From Flavobacteriaceae bacterium (GTDB lineage: Bacteria; Bacteroidota; Bacteroidia; Flavobacteriales; Flavobacteriaceae): a stretch of 64,000 bases of DNA. The notes under the pieces were generated by a model. The model ran no database searches. It saw only the letters and a list, made by a program, of their open reading frames with translations, and was not told the DNA's origin. The DNA is taken from the NCBI GenBank assembly GCA_027082925.1, contig JALWTD010000018.1, positions 186,001-250,000 on the forward strand, in the 5' to 3' direction. This document shows positions 15,479 to 24,287 of this stretch, piece by piece. Numbering within the stretch: the stretch's first letter is position 1; each line of letters opens with the position of its first letter. The position numbers and the translations under genes were made by a program.

Positions 15479-17512
15479 TTATTTTAAAAGTCCGGCTCTT
15501 TTTAAAAGAGCATTGTTAGTTGGCTTTTTTCCTCTAAAATTAATGTAGAGTTCCATTGGTTTTTGAGTTCCTCCTTTTGATAGCACTTCATTTTTAAATT
15601 TTTGAGCTACTTGTTTATTAAAGATACCTTTTTCTTTAAAAAATTCGAAAGCGTCGGCATCTAGTACTTCTGCCCATTTGTATGAGTAGTATCCAGAAGA
15701 ATACCCTCCTTGAAAAATATGAGAGAAAGAGGTACTCATACAGTTTGTTGCTACATCAGGAAATAGTTGTGTGTTTTTAAAGGCTTCTGTTTCAAAGCTT
15801 TTAACATTTGTGATGTTCGTAGGGTTTTTTCCGTGCCAGTTCATATCAAGAATTCCAAAGCTAAGCTGACGTAAGGTTTGCATTCCTTCTAAGAAATTTG
15901 CAGATTGTTTAATGTTGTCTATTAGTGTTGTTGGAATTAACTGATTTGTTTTGTAGTGGTTTGCAAATAAGTTTAGAGCTTCTTTTTCATAACACCAGTT
16001 TTCTAGCAGTTGACTAGGAAGCTCTACAAAGTCCCAATATACACTAGTTCCCGATAGGCTTGGGTAGGTGGTGTTTGCTAGCATTCCATGAAGTGCATGT
16101 CCAAACTCGTGGAATAGAGTAGTTACCTCGCTAAAGGTTAATAAAGAAGGTTTTGTGTTTGTTGGTTTGGTAAAATTACAAACGATAGATATGTGAGGTC
16201 TAGAGTTTTCCCCATCTTTTATCCACTGGTTTTTAAATGAAGTCATCCAAGCACCGTTGCGTTTACCTTCTCTAGGGAAAAAATCGGCATACAGTACAGC
16301 TATAAACCGGTTGTTGGTATCGGTTACTTTATATGTTTTAACATCGTTATGGTATTTGTCAATATTAAAAACTTCTTCAAACTGCAAATCGTAAAGTTTA
16401 TAAGCAATTGTAAAAACACCATTTATTACATTTTCTAGCTTAAAATAAGGCTTTAGTTTTTCTTGATCTATGTTAAAAAGTTTTTTCTTTAGTTTTTCGG
16501 CATAGTAGGCACTATCCCATTTTTCAAGTTTTTTTACACCGTCTTTTTTTGCGAATTCCGATAAGGTTTTAAACTCTGATTCAGCAGCAGGTTTTGCTTT
16601 TTTTAAAAGATCTTCTAAGAAAAGATTTACATTATCAGGATTTTCAGCCATTCGCTCTTCTAACACAAAATGAGCATGTGTATTATAGCCTAATAATTGA
16701 GCTCTTTTATGACGGAGTTTAACAATGTTAAGTATTACATTTTGGTTGTCGTATTTATTGTTTCTAAAGGCTTTAGCTCCAAAGGCAATAGCCATTTCTT
16801 TTCGAAGTTCTCGGTCTTCTGCATAAGTAACAAAAGGGATATAGCTAGGGTAGTCTAGTGTAAAAATCCACCCGCTTTTACTTTTTTGTTTTGCAGTTAT
16901 TTGAGCGGCTTCTACAACACTTTCAGGAAGTCCTTTTAATTGATCTTTATGGGTAATATGAAGCTCAAAAGTATTGGTTTCAGCAAGTACATTTTCCCCA
17001 AATTGTAATTTTAACTTGGCAAGTGCTGTGTCAATTTTTCTAAGTTCAGCTTTGTCTTTATCGTTTAAGTTAGCACCGTTTCGTACAAAACTTTTGTAAT
17101 TTTTAGTTAAAAGAGTAAGCTGTTCGGTAGAAAGGTTTAAATCATCTTTTTGGAGATAAAGCTTTTTTATTTTATTAAAAAGTGATTTGTTAAGTGTAAT
17201 ATCATTTGAAAATTCAGATAACAATGGAGAAATTTCTTGAGCAATTTTTTGAATTTCACTTGTTGTTTCTGCGGCGTTTAAGTTGAAAAAAATACTAGAA
17301 ATTCGCTCTAATTTTTGTCCACTAAACTCTAATGCTTCAATGGTGTTTTTAAAAGTAGGTGTTTTAGGGTTGTTTACAATATTTTCAATTTCTTGTTTGG
17401 CCAGTTTAATAGCTTCAATAAAAGCAGGTTTAAAATGTTCAGGTTTAATTTTAGAAAAAGGAGCTGTAGAAAAGGGAGTGTTGAAATTTTGTAGTAGCGG
17501 GTTACTCATCAT
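15479..17512 (-). CDS. M3-family zinc metallopeptidase (oligopeptidase A / Dcp type)
   Basis: This 677-residue thimet-oligopeptidase-family enzyme is predicted to be cytosolic because no signal peptide is visible. The zinc site is HEFGHALHG with the downstream glutamate in the segment FVELPSQLLENW. The N-terminus (NPLLQNFNTPFSTAPFSKI) is the form found in Bacteroidota M3A peptidases. Length (about 680) fits. Members degrade short peptides, such as signal-peptide remnants. The start has two adjacent ATGs (17512 and 17509) and either is possible. It follows purE by 5 nt and is the last gene of a purK-purE-peptidase unit. Confidence 0.93.
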   Translation of the reverse strand: MMSNPLLQNFNTPFSTAPFSKIKPEHFKPAFIEAIKLAKQEIENIVNNPKTPTFKNTIEALEFSGQKLERISSIFFNLNAAETTSEIQKIAQEISPLLSEFSNDITLNKSLFNKIKKLYLQKDDLNLSTEQLTLLTKNYKSFVRNGANLNDKDKAELRKIDTALAKLKLQFGENVLAETNTFELHITHKDQLKGLPESVVEAAQITAKQKSKSGWIFTLDYPSYIPFVTYAEDRELRKEMAIAFGAKAFRNNKYDNQNVILNIVKLRHKRAQLLGYNTHAHFVLEERMAENPDNVNLFLEDLLKKAKPAAESEFKTLSEFAKKDGVKKLEKWDSAYYAEKLKKKLFNIDQEKLKPYFKLENVINGVFTIAYKLYDLQFEEVFNIDKYHNDVKTYKVTDTNNRFIAVLYADFFPREGKRNGAWMTSFKNQWIKDGENSRPHISIVCNFTKPTNTKPSLLTFSEVTTLFHEFGHALHGMLANTTYPSLSGTSVYWDFVELPSQLLENWCYEKEALNLFANHYKTNQLIPTTLIDNIKQSANFLEGMQTLRQLSFGILDMNWHGKNPTNITNVKSFETEAFKNTQLFPDVATNCMSTSFSHIFQGGYSSGYYSYKWAEVLDADAFEFFKEKGIFNKQVAQKFKNEVLSKGGTQKPMELYINFRGKKPTNNALLKRAGLLK

Positions 17513-17517
17513 GTTTT

Positions 17518-18003
17518 TTATTTTTTTAGTTCTTTAGCAGCATTTGAAACTTTTAGTTTCAACTTTTCTTTAAATTGAATTATTTTAGACTGAATGTTTT
17601 TGCTAGAAGCACCCATAATTTGAGCAGCTAAAATTCCTGCGTTTTGTGCACCATCTAAAGCAACAGTAGCTACCGGAACTCCTGCAGGCATTTGTAAAAT
17701 AGAGAGAATAGAGTCCCACCCATCAATAGAATTTCTAGATTTTACAGGGACTCCAATTACGGGTAACGGACTTATAGCCGCCACCATACCTGGTAAATGA
17801 GCAGCTCCTCCTGCACCTGCAATAATAACCGAGATATTATTTAAATGTGCGTTTTTTGCGTAATCAAATAGTTTTTCAGGAGTTCTGTGAGCTGATACAA
17901 TATCTACGTCTGTTTCAATACCAAATTCATGTAAAATATCTATAGCTTGTTGCATAATTGGGAGGTCAGAGTTGCTTCCCATAATAATTCCTACTTTGCT
18001 CAT
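17518..18003 (-). CDS. purE: N5-carboxyaminoimidazole ribonucleotide mutase
   Basis: This 161-residue class I PurE interconverts N5-CAIR and CAIR in purine synthesis. It has the phosphate-binding start [13 protein letters not shown], the AHRTPEK motif and the [14 protein letters not shown] active-site segment with the catalytic His. It lies 8 nt downstream of purK, the enzyme supplying N5-CAIR, in the normal bacterial pairing. Confidence 0.97.
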   Translation of the reverse strand: MSKVGIIMGSNSDLPIMQQAIDILHEFGIETDVDIVSAHRTPEKLFDYAKNAHLNNISVIIAGAGGAAHLPGMVAAISPLPVIGVPVKSRNSIDGWDSILSILQMPAGVPVATVALDGAQNAGILAAQIMGASSKNIQSKIIQFKEKLKLKVSNAAKELKK

Positions 18004-18011
18004 AATTGTAT

Positions 18012-19157
18012 TTATTTGCTTATTACCTTTATCGTATTTTTAACTTTTTCTGCAATTTTTCGTGCTTCATGAATATTGTTATTTACCACAGTAATATGTC
18101 CCATTTTTCTAAAAGGACGAGTTTGCTTTTTTCCGTATAGATGCGGTGTAACACCATTCATTTGAAGTATTTTTTCTAAATTTTTATAAACCACATTACC
18201 TGTATATCCTTCTTCGCCTACCAAATTTACCATAATTCCGGCAACTTTACTATCGGTGTTTCCAAGAGGTAGGTTTAAAATACTTCTTAAATGTTGTTCA
18301 AATTGATTTGTATATGAGGCTTCTATGCTGTAGTGGCCACTGTTATGTGGTCTTGGAGCAACTTCGTTTACCAAAATAGTGTTGTTGTATGTTTGAAACA
18401 TTTCAACTGCCAGTAACCCTACGTGTTTAAAATGTTTGGCAACATCTAAAGCAATTTGTATGGTTTTTTCTGAAATTTCTTCTGAAATTCTAGCAGGGCA
18501 AATAACATATTCAACCTGATTGGCTTCTGGATGAAATTCCATTTCAACTACAGGGTATGTTTTTAAATCGCCATTTTTATTTCTAGACACAATCACGGCT
18601 AATTCTTTTACAAAAGGAATTAATTTTTCAACAATACAAGGTGTGTTGGGAAGTGCCTTTAAATCGTTTTCATTTTTAACAATTTTCACACCACTACCAT
18701 CGTAACCAAACTGAGCTGACTTCCATACAAAAGGAAAAGGAGGAGTGTTTTTAAGCAACTGTACCAAAGTTGCAAATTTTTGGTACGGAGCGGTAGGAAT
18801 GTTGTTTTTTGTAAAAAAATCTTTTTGAGTTCCTTTGTTTTGAATAATGTTTAAGACTCTTGGCTGAGGGTATATGGTTAATCCTTCTTTTTCAAGTTTA
18901 AAAAGAGCTTCTATGTTAACGTGTTCTATTTCAATAGTAAGTAAATCTACTTTTTTGCCAAAATTATAAACAGCTTCAAAATTGTTTAAATCACCTACGT
19001 AAAATTCATTGCAAATTTCGGCACAAGGAGCTTCTTTAGAGCTGTCTAGGATGCAAGTGTAAATATCAAATTTCTGAGTTTCGGAAAGAAGCATTCTTCC
19101 AAGCTGACCTCCACCTAAAATTCCTAGTTTAAATGTTGAAGAGAAATAATTTTTCAC
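18012..19157 (-). CDS. purK: 5-(carboxyamino)imidazole ribonucleotide synthase
   Basis: This 381-residue ATP-grasp ligase makes N5-CAIR from AIR, ATP and bicarbonate. It has the N-terminal pre-ATP-grasp [12 protein letters not shown], the ATP-grasp core ([18 protein letters not shown]) and the catalytic [17 protein letters not shown] segment. It is the first gene of purK-purE-M3 peptidase. A minus-strand -7 box (TATTTTTG, 19181-19174) lies 17 nt before the ATG. Confidence 0.96.
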   Translation of the reverse strand: MKNYFSSTFKLGILGGGQLGRMLLSETQKFDIYTCILDSSKEAPCAEICNEFYVGDLNNFEAVYNFGKKVDLLTIEIEHVNIEALFKLEKEGLTIYPQPRVLNIIQNKGTQKDFFTKNNIPTAPYQKFATLVQLLKNTPPFPFVWKSAQFGYDGSGVKIVKNENDLKALPNTPCIVEKLIPFVKELAVIVSRNKNGDLKTYPVVEMEFHPEANQVEYVICPARISEEISEKTIQIALDVAKHFKHVGLLAVEMFQTYNNTILVNEVAPRPHNSGHYSIEASYTNQFEQHLRSILNLPLGNTDSKVAGIMVNLVGEEGYTGNVVYKNLEKILQMNGVTPHLYGKKQTRPFRKMGHITVVNNNIHEARKIAEKVKNTIKVISK

Positions 19158-19173
19158 GTTAATTGCTTTCGCA

Positions 19174-19181
19174 CAAAAATA
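19174..19181 (-). promoter_or_regulatory. Putative -7 element of purK operon
   Basis: On the minus strand the sequence reads TATTTTTG, matching TAnnTTTG, just ahead of purK. I found no clear -33 TTG at 19-21 nt. Confidence 0.4.
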
Positions 19182-19214
19182 CTAATCTGTTTTTAAATTA
19201 CAGGGTTTAAATAG

Positions 19215-19634
19215 TTAAAAATTAGTAATGTTTAATGTGGTAGCATTTATAACATTTACTCTGTATTCTCTTGCAAAATGAGGATTTCCGGTGGTTTGTG
19301 GAGAACCGTCAATAATACTATACTCGCTATCGTCGCAAGGACATTTTAATTTTAAACTTCCGTCAAAAATCATAGCACTACTACAATCGTTATTAGGGCA
19401 CGCTCTATCAAAAGCCTTGTAAGGAGGCGTTCCTGTGCCGGTATTTAATACTAAAATTCCTTTAATACCTCCGGTTGTATATGCCCAACCGCTGGGAATT
19501 TGTAGATCTATATATTGCGGTAAATTTAAATCGATGGTCACATTTACATCAATATCAGGTAAAATATCGTTGGTTTCATTTTTTTCACAAGATGAAAAAG
19601 AAAAGAAGAGGAATAGTAAGAATAAAGTACGCAT
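19215..19634 (-). CDS. Rieske-like lipoprotein with altered cluster ligands
   Basis: This 139-residue predicted lipoprotein has a signal peptide with lipobox SFSSC (Cys16). The second half resembles a Rieske [2Fe-2S] domain. Where canonical proteins read CxHxxC and CPCHGSxFD, this one reads ACPNNDC and CPCDDSEYSIIDG. The cysteine spacing and the following DGSPQTTG turn are kept, but both cluster histidines are replaced (by Asn and Asp). A normal Rieske cluster is therefore unlikely. It may bind another metal or be purely structural. It is a stand-alone gene, divergent from greA. Confidence 0.75.
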   Translation of the reverse strand: MRTLFLLFLFFSFSSCEKNETNDILPDIDVNVTIDLNLPQYIDLQIPSGWAYTTGGIKGILVLNTGTGTPPYKAFDRACPNNDCSSAMIFDGSLKLKCPCDDSEYSIIDGSPQTTGNPHFAREYRVNVINATTLNITNF

Positions 19635-19686
19635 TGTTAAAAAATGATAGTTTGTTTATAAACGATGGCAATTTACAAATATTTTG

Positions 19687-19694
19687 TACATTTG
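19687..19694 (+). promoter_or_regulatory. Putative -7 element of greA
   Basis: The sequence reads TACATTTG (TAnnTTTG), 61 nt before the greA ATG. The nearest upstream TTG is about 32 nt away, too far for a standard -33. If used, it gives a roughly 55-nt leader that contains the hairpin at 19703-19728. Confidence 0.45.
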
Positions 19695-19702
19695 TATTCA
19701 AG

Positions 19703-19739
19703 TCTCATTCTGTTATTCAGAATTGAGATTTTTGTCTTT
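19703..19739 (+). promoter_or_regulatory. Terminator-like hairpin in the greA leader
   Basis: A 10-bp stem with one bulged T (TCTCATTCTG 19703-19712 with CAGAATTGAGA 19718-19728) and a 5-nt loop is followed by TTTTTGTCTTT. It sits between the likely promoter and the ATG, so it would act as a leader terminator or attenuator. Confidence 0.55.
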
Positions 19740-19755
19740 ATTAAAATGATAAGTT

Positions 19756-20232
19756 ATGAGTAAAGTATCGTATTACACTGTAGAAGGATTAAAGAAATTA
19801 AAAGCCGAATTAGAACATTTAGAGCACGTTGAGCGCCCTAGAGTAAGCAATGCTATTGCTGAAGCCAGAGATAAAGGAGATTTAAGCGAAAATGCAGAAT
19901 ACCATGCTGCAAAAGAAGAACAATCGTTATTGGAATTAAAAATAGCAAAGCTAAAAGAGGTAGTTGCGAATGCTAGAATTATTGATGAATCACTGTTAGA
20001 CACTTCTAAAATTTTAATTCACTCAACGGTTAAATTAAAAAATGTAACAAATAATATGGAGTTTACCTATACGTTGGTTGCAGATTCTGAAACAAATATA
20101 AAAGAGGGTAAACTTTCTGTAAATTCTCCTATAGGAAAAGGGTTGTTAGGTAAAAAAGTGGGAGATGTTGCTGAAATTAAAGTACCTAGCGGAATGATGA
20201 AGCTAGAAGTTTTAGAGATTTCAAGAGACTAA
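19756..20232 (+). CDS. greA: Transcription elongation factor GreA
   Basis: This 158-residue factor rescues backtracked RNA polymerase by stimulating transcript cleavage. The N-terminal coiled coil covers about residues 5-75, with the tip acidic motif around DKGDLSENAEYHAAKEEQ. The C-terminal FKBP-like domain has SPIGKGLLGKKVGD. Length is typical (158). It is followed 48 nt later by a HIT-family gene on the same strand. Confidence 0.97.
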   Translation: MSKVSYYTVEGLKKLKAELEHLEHVERPRVSNAIAEARDKGDLSENAEYHAAKEEQSLLELKIAKLKEVVANARIIDESLLDTSKILIHSTVKLKNVTNNMEFTYTLVADSETNIKEGKLSVNSPIGKGLLGKKVGDVAEIKVPSGMMKLEVLEISRD

Positions 20233-20280
20233 CATAATTGCTTCAATATTATTAGAATTGACGCTTTTTAATACATTACA

Positions 20281-20670
20281 ATGAGCAGTATTTTTACTAA
20301 AATAATAAACGGAGATATTCCTTCTTATAAGATTGCCGAAGATGAGCATTTTTATGCCTTTTTAGATATAAATCCAAATGCGAAAGGACATACATTGGTA
20401 GTTCCTAAAAAAGAGGTTAATAAACTTTTTTCTTTAGACGAAGAAACGTACAATGGGTTAATGAAATTTTCACGAAAAATTGCCTTAGCAATGGAAAAAA
20501 CAATTTCTTGTGAACGTATTGGAATGGCTGTAATTGGATTAGAAGTGCCTCATGTGCATGTGCACTTAATTCCACTACAAACAATGGAAGATATACAGTT
20601 TAGAAAAAAAGTTTCACTTCAGCCTGAAGAATTTGAGGCTGTTGCAAAAGCAATAGCGTCGTATTTGTAA
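20281..20670 (+). CDS. HIT-family nucleotide-binding protein
   Basis: This 129-residue histidine-triad protein has the N-terminal IFTKIINGDIPSYKIAEDE and the catalytic HVHVHLIPL triad near residue 90. HIT (Hint-type) proteins hydrolyse adenosine phosphoramidates and related AMP conjugates through a covalent His-AMP. It is probably co-transcribed with greA. Its stop is one base from the stop of the convergent histidine kinase gene. Confidence 0.93.
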   Translation: MSSIFTKIINGDIPSYKIAEDEHFYAFLDINPNAKGHTLVVPKKEVNKLFSLDEETYNGLMKFSRKIALAMEKTISCERIGMAVIGLEVPHVHVHLIPLQTMEDIQFRKKVSLQPEEFEAVAKAIASYL

Positions 20671-20671
20671 A

Positions 20672-21859
20672 TTATTTTTTTAAGGTTATTTCAAAAGTAG
20701 TTCCCTTTCCTAAGGTAGATTTTTGAACTATAATTTTACCGTTGTGATAGTCTTCTATAATTCGTTTAGCCAGTGATAAGCCCAATCCCCAACCTCGTTT
20801 TTTTGTAGTATATCCCGGCGAGAATATTTTTTGTTGTAATTTTTTTGGAATACCTTTTCCTGTATCGGAAATGGTAATGTGAACAGACTTATATTTTTCG
20901 GTAATCTTTAAATAAATAGCGCCTTTCCCTTCCATAGCATCAATGGCATTTTTTACCAAATTTTCTATTACCCAGCTAAATAATTGCAAGTTTATTTTAA
21001 GTGAAATGTTAGAAGTGCTGCTTTCAAAATTAAAATGTACTTGTTTAGAACTTCTAGATTTTAGGTAATTAAATGAATTTTCGGTAGCTTCAACAATATT
21101 GCAAACTTCTAGTTTTGGAACAGAGCCAATTTTAGAAAATCGTTCGGCAATTACATTTAATCGCAATACATCTTTTTCTATTTCTTGAACAGTATTTTCG
21201 TCAGTATTTTCTAGGCGCAAAATTTCTATCCAAGCAAGTAACGAAGACAAAGGAGTGCCTATTTGGTGTGCAGTTTCTTTCGCCATTCCTGTCCAAAGTT
21301 TATTTTGTTCAGCAACTTTGTTAGATTTAAAAAATAGGTATATAACACTTGCAAACAGAAACAGGATAAGTATTAAAGCAATTGGATAATATTTTAGTTT
21401 GGTCAGTAAATCGGAATCTCTGTAGTAAATATATTGTTTTACATTTCCTCCTTTATGACTTACTAAAATAGGTTGGTTTTGGCTTTTCATAATAGCCAAT
21501 TGTTTTAGTAAATAATCGTTATTTTTTGCTTGGATACTATCTAGGTTAGACCATTCTGTAATACTGTCTTTTTCATTAGTAATAATCATAGGAATGTTGT
21601 TGTTATTCCCTATAATTTTATACTCTAACGAAATGTCAGCATTTAAATCGGCACTACTTAAACGTTCATAAACTTTAGCCAAAATTTCCATTTTGGCACG
21701 TTCTTCGTTTTTAAATTTTTTAAAAAAATCGTAGGTGTTCCACAGTATAAGAGAAACTATAATAAACGAAGCTATTATGACCAGCCAACGTATAATTTGT
21801 GTGCGTTTGTAAGAAACCATTTCAACAAAAATACTTAAAAAGTATTGATATAACTTCAT
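20672..21859 (-). CDS. Membrane sensor histidine kinase (orphan)
   Basis: This 395-residue histidine kinase has two transmembrane helices (about residues 24-41 and 157-176) enclosing an approximately 115-residue extracytoplasmic region. The phospho-acceptor region is ETAHQIGTPLSSL (His198). The HATPase domain has ENLVKNAIDAM, DTGKGIP and GWGLGLSLAKR. It belongs to the HisKA-type kinases. No response regulator gene is adjacent, so its partner is elsewhere. The start may be Met14, since a -7-like TATTTTTG precedes that codon on the minus strand. The longer form is given here. Confidence 0.9.
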   Translation of the reverse strand: MKLYQYFLSIFVEMVSYKRTQIIRWLVIIASFIIVSLILWNTYDFFKKFKNEERAKMEILAKVYERLSSADLNADISLEYKIIGNNNNIPMIITNEKDSITEWSNLDSIQAKNNDYLLKQLAIMKSQNQPILVSHKGGNVKQYIYYRDSDLLTKLKYYPIALILILFLFASVIYLFFKSNKVAEQNKLWTGMAKETAHQIGTPLSSLLAWIEILRLENTDENTVQEIEKDVLRLNVIAERFSKIGSVPKLEVCNIVEATENSFNYLKSRSSKQVHFNFESSTSNISLKINLQLFSWVIENLVKNAIDAMEGKGAIYLKITEKYKSVHITISDTGKGIPKKLQQKIFSPGYTTKKRGWGLGLSLAKRIIEDYHNGKIIVQKSTLGKGTTFEITLKK

Positions 21860-21872
21860 AAGTTCTCCAATA

Positions 21873-21901
21873 TTGTTTTAAATCGGAATTAGTTACATTT
21901 G
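21873..21901 (+). promoter_or_regulatory. Promoter of the flavin reductase operon
   Basis: TTG (21873-21875), an 18-nt spacer and TACATTTG (21894-21901) give a good Bacteroidota promoter ending 17 nt before the ATG. Confidence 0.65.
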
Positions 21902-21918
21902 TTAAAAATATAAATTTA

Positions 21919-22779
21919 ATGCTAACAATAAGTCCAAAAGAAATACCTGTAGCAAAACTACACAGTTATTTACTGGGAGCTATAGCACCAAGACCTATAG
22001 CTTTTGCTAGTACTATAGATGCAGAAGGAGTTCCAAACTTATCGCCTTTTAGTTTTTTTAATGTATTTAGTGCCAATCCGCCAATTTTAATTTTTTCTCC
22101 GGCACGGAGAGTAAAAAATAACACGACAAAACACACATTAGAGAATGTATTGGAGGTGAAAGAGGTGGTAATAAATGTGGTAAGTTATAATATGGTTCAG
22201 CAAATGTCGCTGTCGAGTACAGAGTACCCAAAGGGTGTAAATGAGTTTGAAAAGGCTGGTTTTACAATGGTAAAATCAGAAAACGTAAAACCTTTTAGGG
22301 TAGGAGAGTCACCCGTTCAGTTTGAATGTAAAGTTACAAATGTAACCGCTTTAGGAAAAGAAGGCGGTGCAGGAAACTTGGTTATTTGTGAAGTTATTAA
22401 AATACATATTGATGAAACTGTTTTAACAGAGGCCGGAACAATAGACCAACACAAAATAGATTTGGTTGCCAGAGCAGGTGGAAGTTATTATACAAGAGCT
22501 AAAGAAGGCTTTTTTGAAATACCAAAACCACTCACTAGTTTAGGTATTGGCGTAGATGCGCTTCCTTTTGAAATAAAAAACAGTGCAGTTTTAACAGGAA
22601 ATCATTTAGGAATGTTAGCCAATGTTACCGAAATACCTTCTAAAGAAACTGTTGATAAATTTTTGAAAGAACACCCGGAGTATGTAAATATTAATACAGA
22701 AGAAAAACATATATTTGCGAAAACATTTTTAGAGAAAAATGACGTAATAAGTGCTTGGAAAGTACTTTTAATGAAATAA
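21919..22779 (+). CDS. Flavin reductase family protein (FMN-binding)
   Basis: This 286-residue protein has an FMN-binding split-barrel domain in the first about 190 residues. Recognisable segments are GAIAPRPIAFASTIDAEGV, NLSPFSFFN and the later DLVARAGGSYYTRA. Relatives are flavin reductases or oxidoreductases acting on unknown substrates. The extra C-terminal about 90 residues (from GIGVDALPFEI) are conserved in the Bacteroidota version. It is followed after 8 nt by a DUF3127 gene. Confidence 0.88.
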   Translation: MLTISPKEIPVAKLHSYLLGAIAPRPIAFASTIDAEGVPNLSPFSFFNVFSANPPILIFSPARRVKNNTTKHTLENVLEVKEVVINVVSYNMVQQMSLSSTEYPKGVNEFEKAGFTMVKSENVKPFRVGESPVQFECKVTNVTALGKEGGAGNLVICEVIKIHIDETVLTEAGTIDQHKIDLVARAGGSYYTRAKEGFFEIPKPLTSLGIGVDALPFEIKNSAVLTGNHLGMLANVTEIPSKETVDKFLKEHPEYVNINTEEKHIFAKTFLEKNDVISAWKVLLMK

Positions 22780-22787
22780 TTTATATA

Positions 22788-23162
22788 ATGGAAGTTACAG
22801 GGAAAATTAAAAAAATTGATGAAACTAAAACCTTTGGAGCAAGTGGTTTTAGAAAAAGAGAAATGGTAGTTACTACAAATGAGCAATACCCTCAAATGTT
22901 GTTGATTGAATTTGTTCAAGATAAATGTGATTTGTTAAACAACTTTCAAGTAGGGCAAGATGTAAAAATTTCTATAAACCTACGAGGTAGAGAGTGGATT
23001 AATCCTCAAGGAGAAGCCGTGTATTTTAACTCAATACAAGGTTGGAGAATTGAGAATCTTCAAGCTGAAACTTCTGGAGAGATACCTCCAACAGCTCCGT
23101 TAGAAAATTTAGAAACAACTCCTTCTATTGATGATAGTGAGCCGGATGATTTACCATTTTAA
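22788..23162 (+). CDS. DUF3127 protein with SSB-like acidic C-terminal tip
   Basis: This 124-residue protein of the Bacteroidota DUF3127 family is predicted to have an OB-type fold. Visible features are MEVTGKIKKIDETKTFG, a KREMVVTTNEQYPQML strand and GREWINPQGEAVYFNSIQGW. After a flexible acidic/Pro/Thr linker it ends SEPDDLPF, nearly identical to the DDDIPF tip with which bacterial SSB recruits replication and repair proteins. I chose the ATG at 22788 because the only upstream in-frame starts lie within the flavin reductase gene. A terminator follows. Confidence 0.85.
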   Translation: MEVTGKIKKIDETKTFGASGFRKREMVVTTNEQYPQMLLIEFVQDKCDLLNNFQVGQDVKISINLRGREWINPQGEAVYFNSIQGWRIENLQAETSGEIPPTAPLENLETTPSIDDSEPDDLPF

Positions 23163-23183
23163 GGGCGATTAATAATAAAATTG

Positions 23184-23217
23184 AAAGAGAAAAGTGGTTG
23201 TAGCTTTTCTCTTTTTT
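23184..23217 (+). terminator. Terminator after the DUF3127 gene
   Basis: A perfect 11-bp stem AAAGAGAAAAG (23184-23194) / CTTTTCTCTTT (23204-23214) with a 9-nt loop ends in a T run, 22 nt after the stop. Confidence 0.9.
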
Positions 23218-23247
23218 GTTTAATAACAATTTGTAAAAACAACCACC

Positions 23248-23889
23248 ATGTACTTTCTTTCAGAAGAATTATTTTTTCCTCCTGTAACTATAGCAAATGA
23301 GTACGGAATAGTAGCAATAGGGGGCGACTTATCTACAGAACGACTTCTATTAGCGTATAAGAGTGGTATTTTTCCGTGGTACACTACCGAAGAACCTATT
23401 GTGTGGTACAGTCCAAATCCTAGAATGGTTTTATTTCCGGAAAAGTTAAAAGTATCAAAGAGTATGAGGCAGGTTTTAAGAAGGGAAATTTTTAAAGTTA
23501 CCTTTAACACCGCTTTTAAAGAGGTTATTTATAACTGTAAAACAATTGATAGAAATGCGCAAGGAGAAACAGATACTTGGATTACCAATGAAATGGAAAA
23601 AGCATACATAAAACTTTATGAGAAAGGTATTGCAAAATCTGTTGAAGTGTGGAAAAACGATGAGCTAGTAGGCGGATTATATGGGGTTGATTTGGAATCC
23701 GTTTTTTGTGGCGAAAGTATGTTTAGTAAGGTAAGTAATGCTTCAAAAGTGGCATTTATTTATTTGGTACAAAAATTAAAGAAAAAAAATTACAAACTGG
23801 TTGATTGTCAGGTTTACAATAAACATTTGGCAAGTTTGGGTGCTGAAGAAATTCCGAGAAACGAATTTTTGAATTTTTTAAAGCAATAG
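23248..23889 (+). CDS. aat: Leucyl/phenylalanyl-tRNA-protein transferase
   Basis: This 213-residue enzyme adds Leu or Phe to N-terminal Arg or Lys of proteins, marking them for ClpS/ClpAP degradation. It has the family start LFFPPVTIANEYGIVAIGGDL, the motif YKSGIFPWY...PIVWYSPNPRMVL and the later GGLYGVDLESVFCGESMFS. The GNAT-like fold and length are normal. Confidence 0.95.
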   Translation: MYFLSEELFFPPVTIANEYGIVAIGGDLSTERLLLAYKSGIFPWYTTEEPIVWYSPNPRMVLFPEKLKVSKSMRQVLRREIFKVTFNTAFKEVIYNCKTIDRNAQGETDTWITNEMEKAYIKLYEKGIAKSVEVWKNDELVGGLYGVDLESVFCGESMFSKVSNASKVAFIYLVQKLKKKNYKLVDCQVYNKHLASLGAEEIPRNEFLNFLKQ

Positions 23890-23931
23890 CTAATATGTAA
23901 ATCAGAAATCTATATTTCTATAAAGAATTGA

Positions 23932-23939
23932 TATCTTTG
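23932..23939 (+). promoter_or_regulatory. Putative -7 element of the MazG-like gene
   Basis: The sequence reads TATCTTTG (TAnnTTTG), 21 nt before the ATG. There is no convincing -33. Confidence 0.45.
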
Positions 23940-23960
23940 AATGGTATAAAAAGTTAAATA

Positions 23961-24287
23961 ATGGATATTAAAAATGCACAGCAGGTAGTTGATAACTGGA
24001 TAAAAGAACACGGAGTTCGTTATTTTAACGAACTTACAAATATGGCGCAACTAACAGAAGAAGTAGGAGAGGTAGCACGTATTATCGCAAGACGCTATGG
24101 AGAACAGAGTGAAAAGGAAAGTGATAAAGAAAAAGATTTGGGCGAAGAGTTGGCAGATGTTGTTTTTGTAGTGTTGTGTTTGGCAAATCAGACAGGAATT
24201 GACTTACAAGATGCTTTTGACAAAAAAATGAACCTCAAAACCAAAAGAGACCATAACCGTCATCACAATAATCCAAAACTACGTTAA
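23961..24287 (+). CDS. MazG-like nucleotide pyrophosphohydrolase
   Basis: This 108-residue all-alpha NTP-PPase of the MazG/dUTPase-like group has metal-binding acidic motifs EEVGEVAR (EExxE) and EELADVVF (ExxD). Such proteins hydrolyse non-canonical or excess nucleoside triphosphates to monophosphates. The substrate is not known for this one. The next gene begins directly after its stop codon. Confidence 0.9.
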   Translation: MDIKNAQQVVDNWIKEHGVRYFNELTNMAQLTEEVGEVARIIARRYGEQSEKESDKEKDLGEELADVVFVVLCLANQTGIDLQDAFDKKMNLKTKRDHNRHHNNPKLR

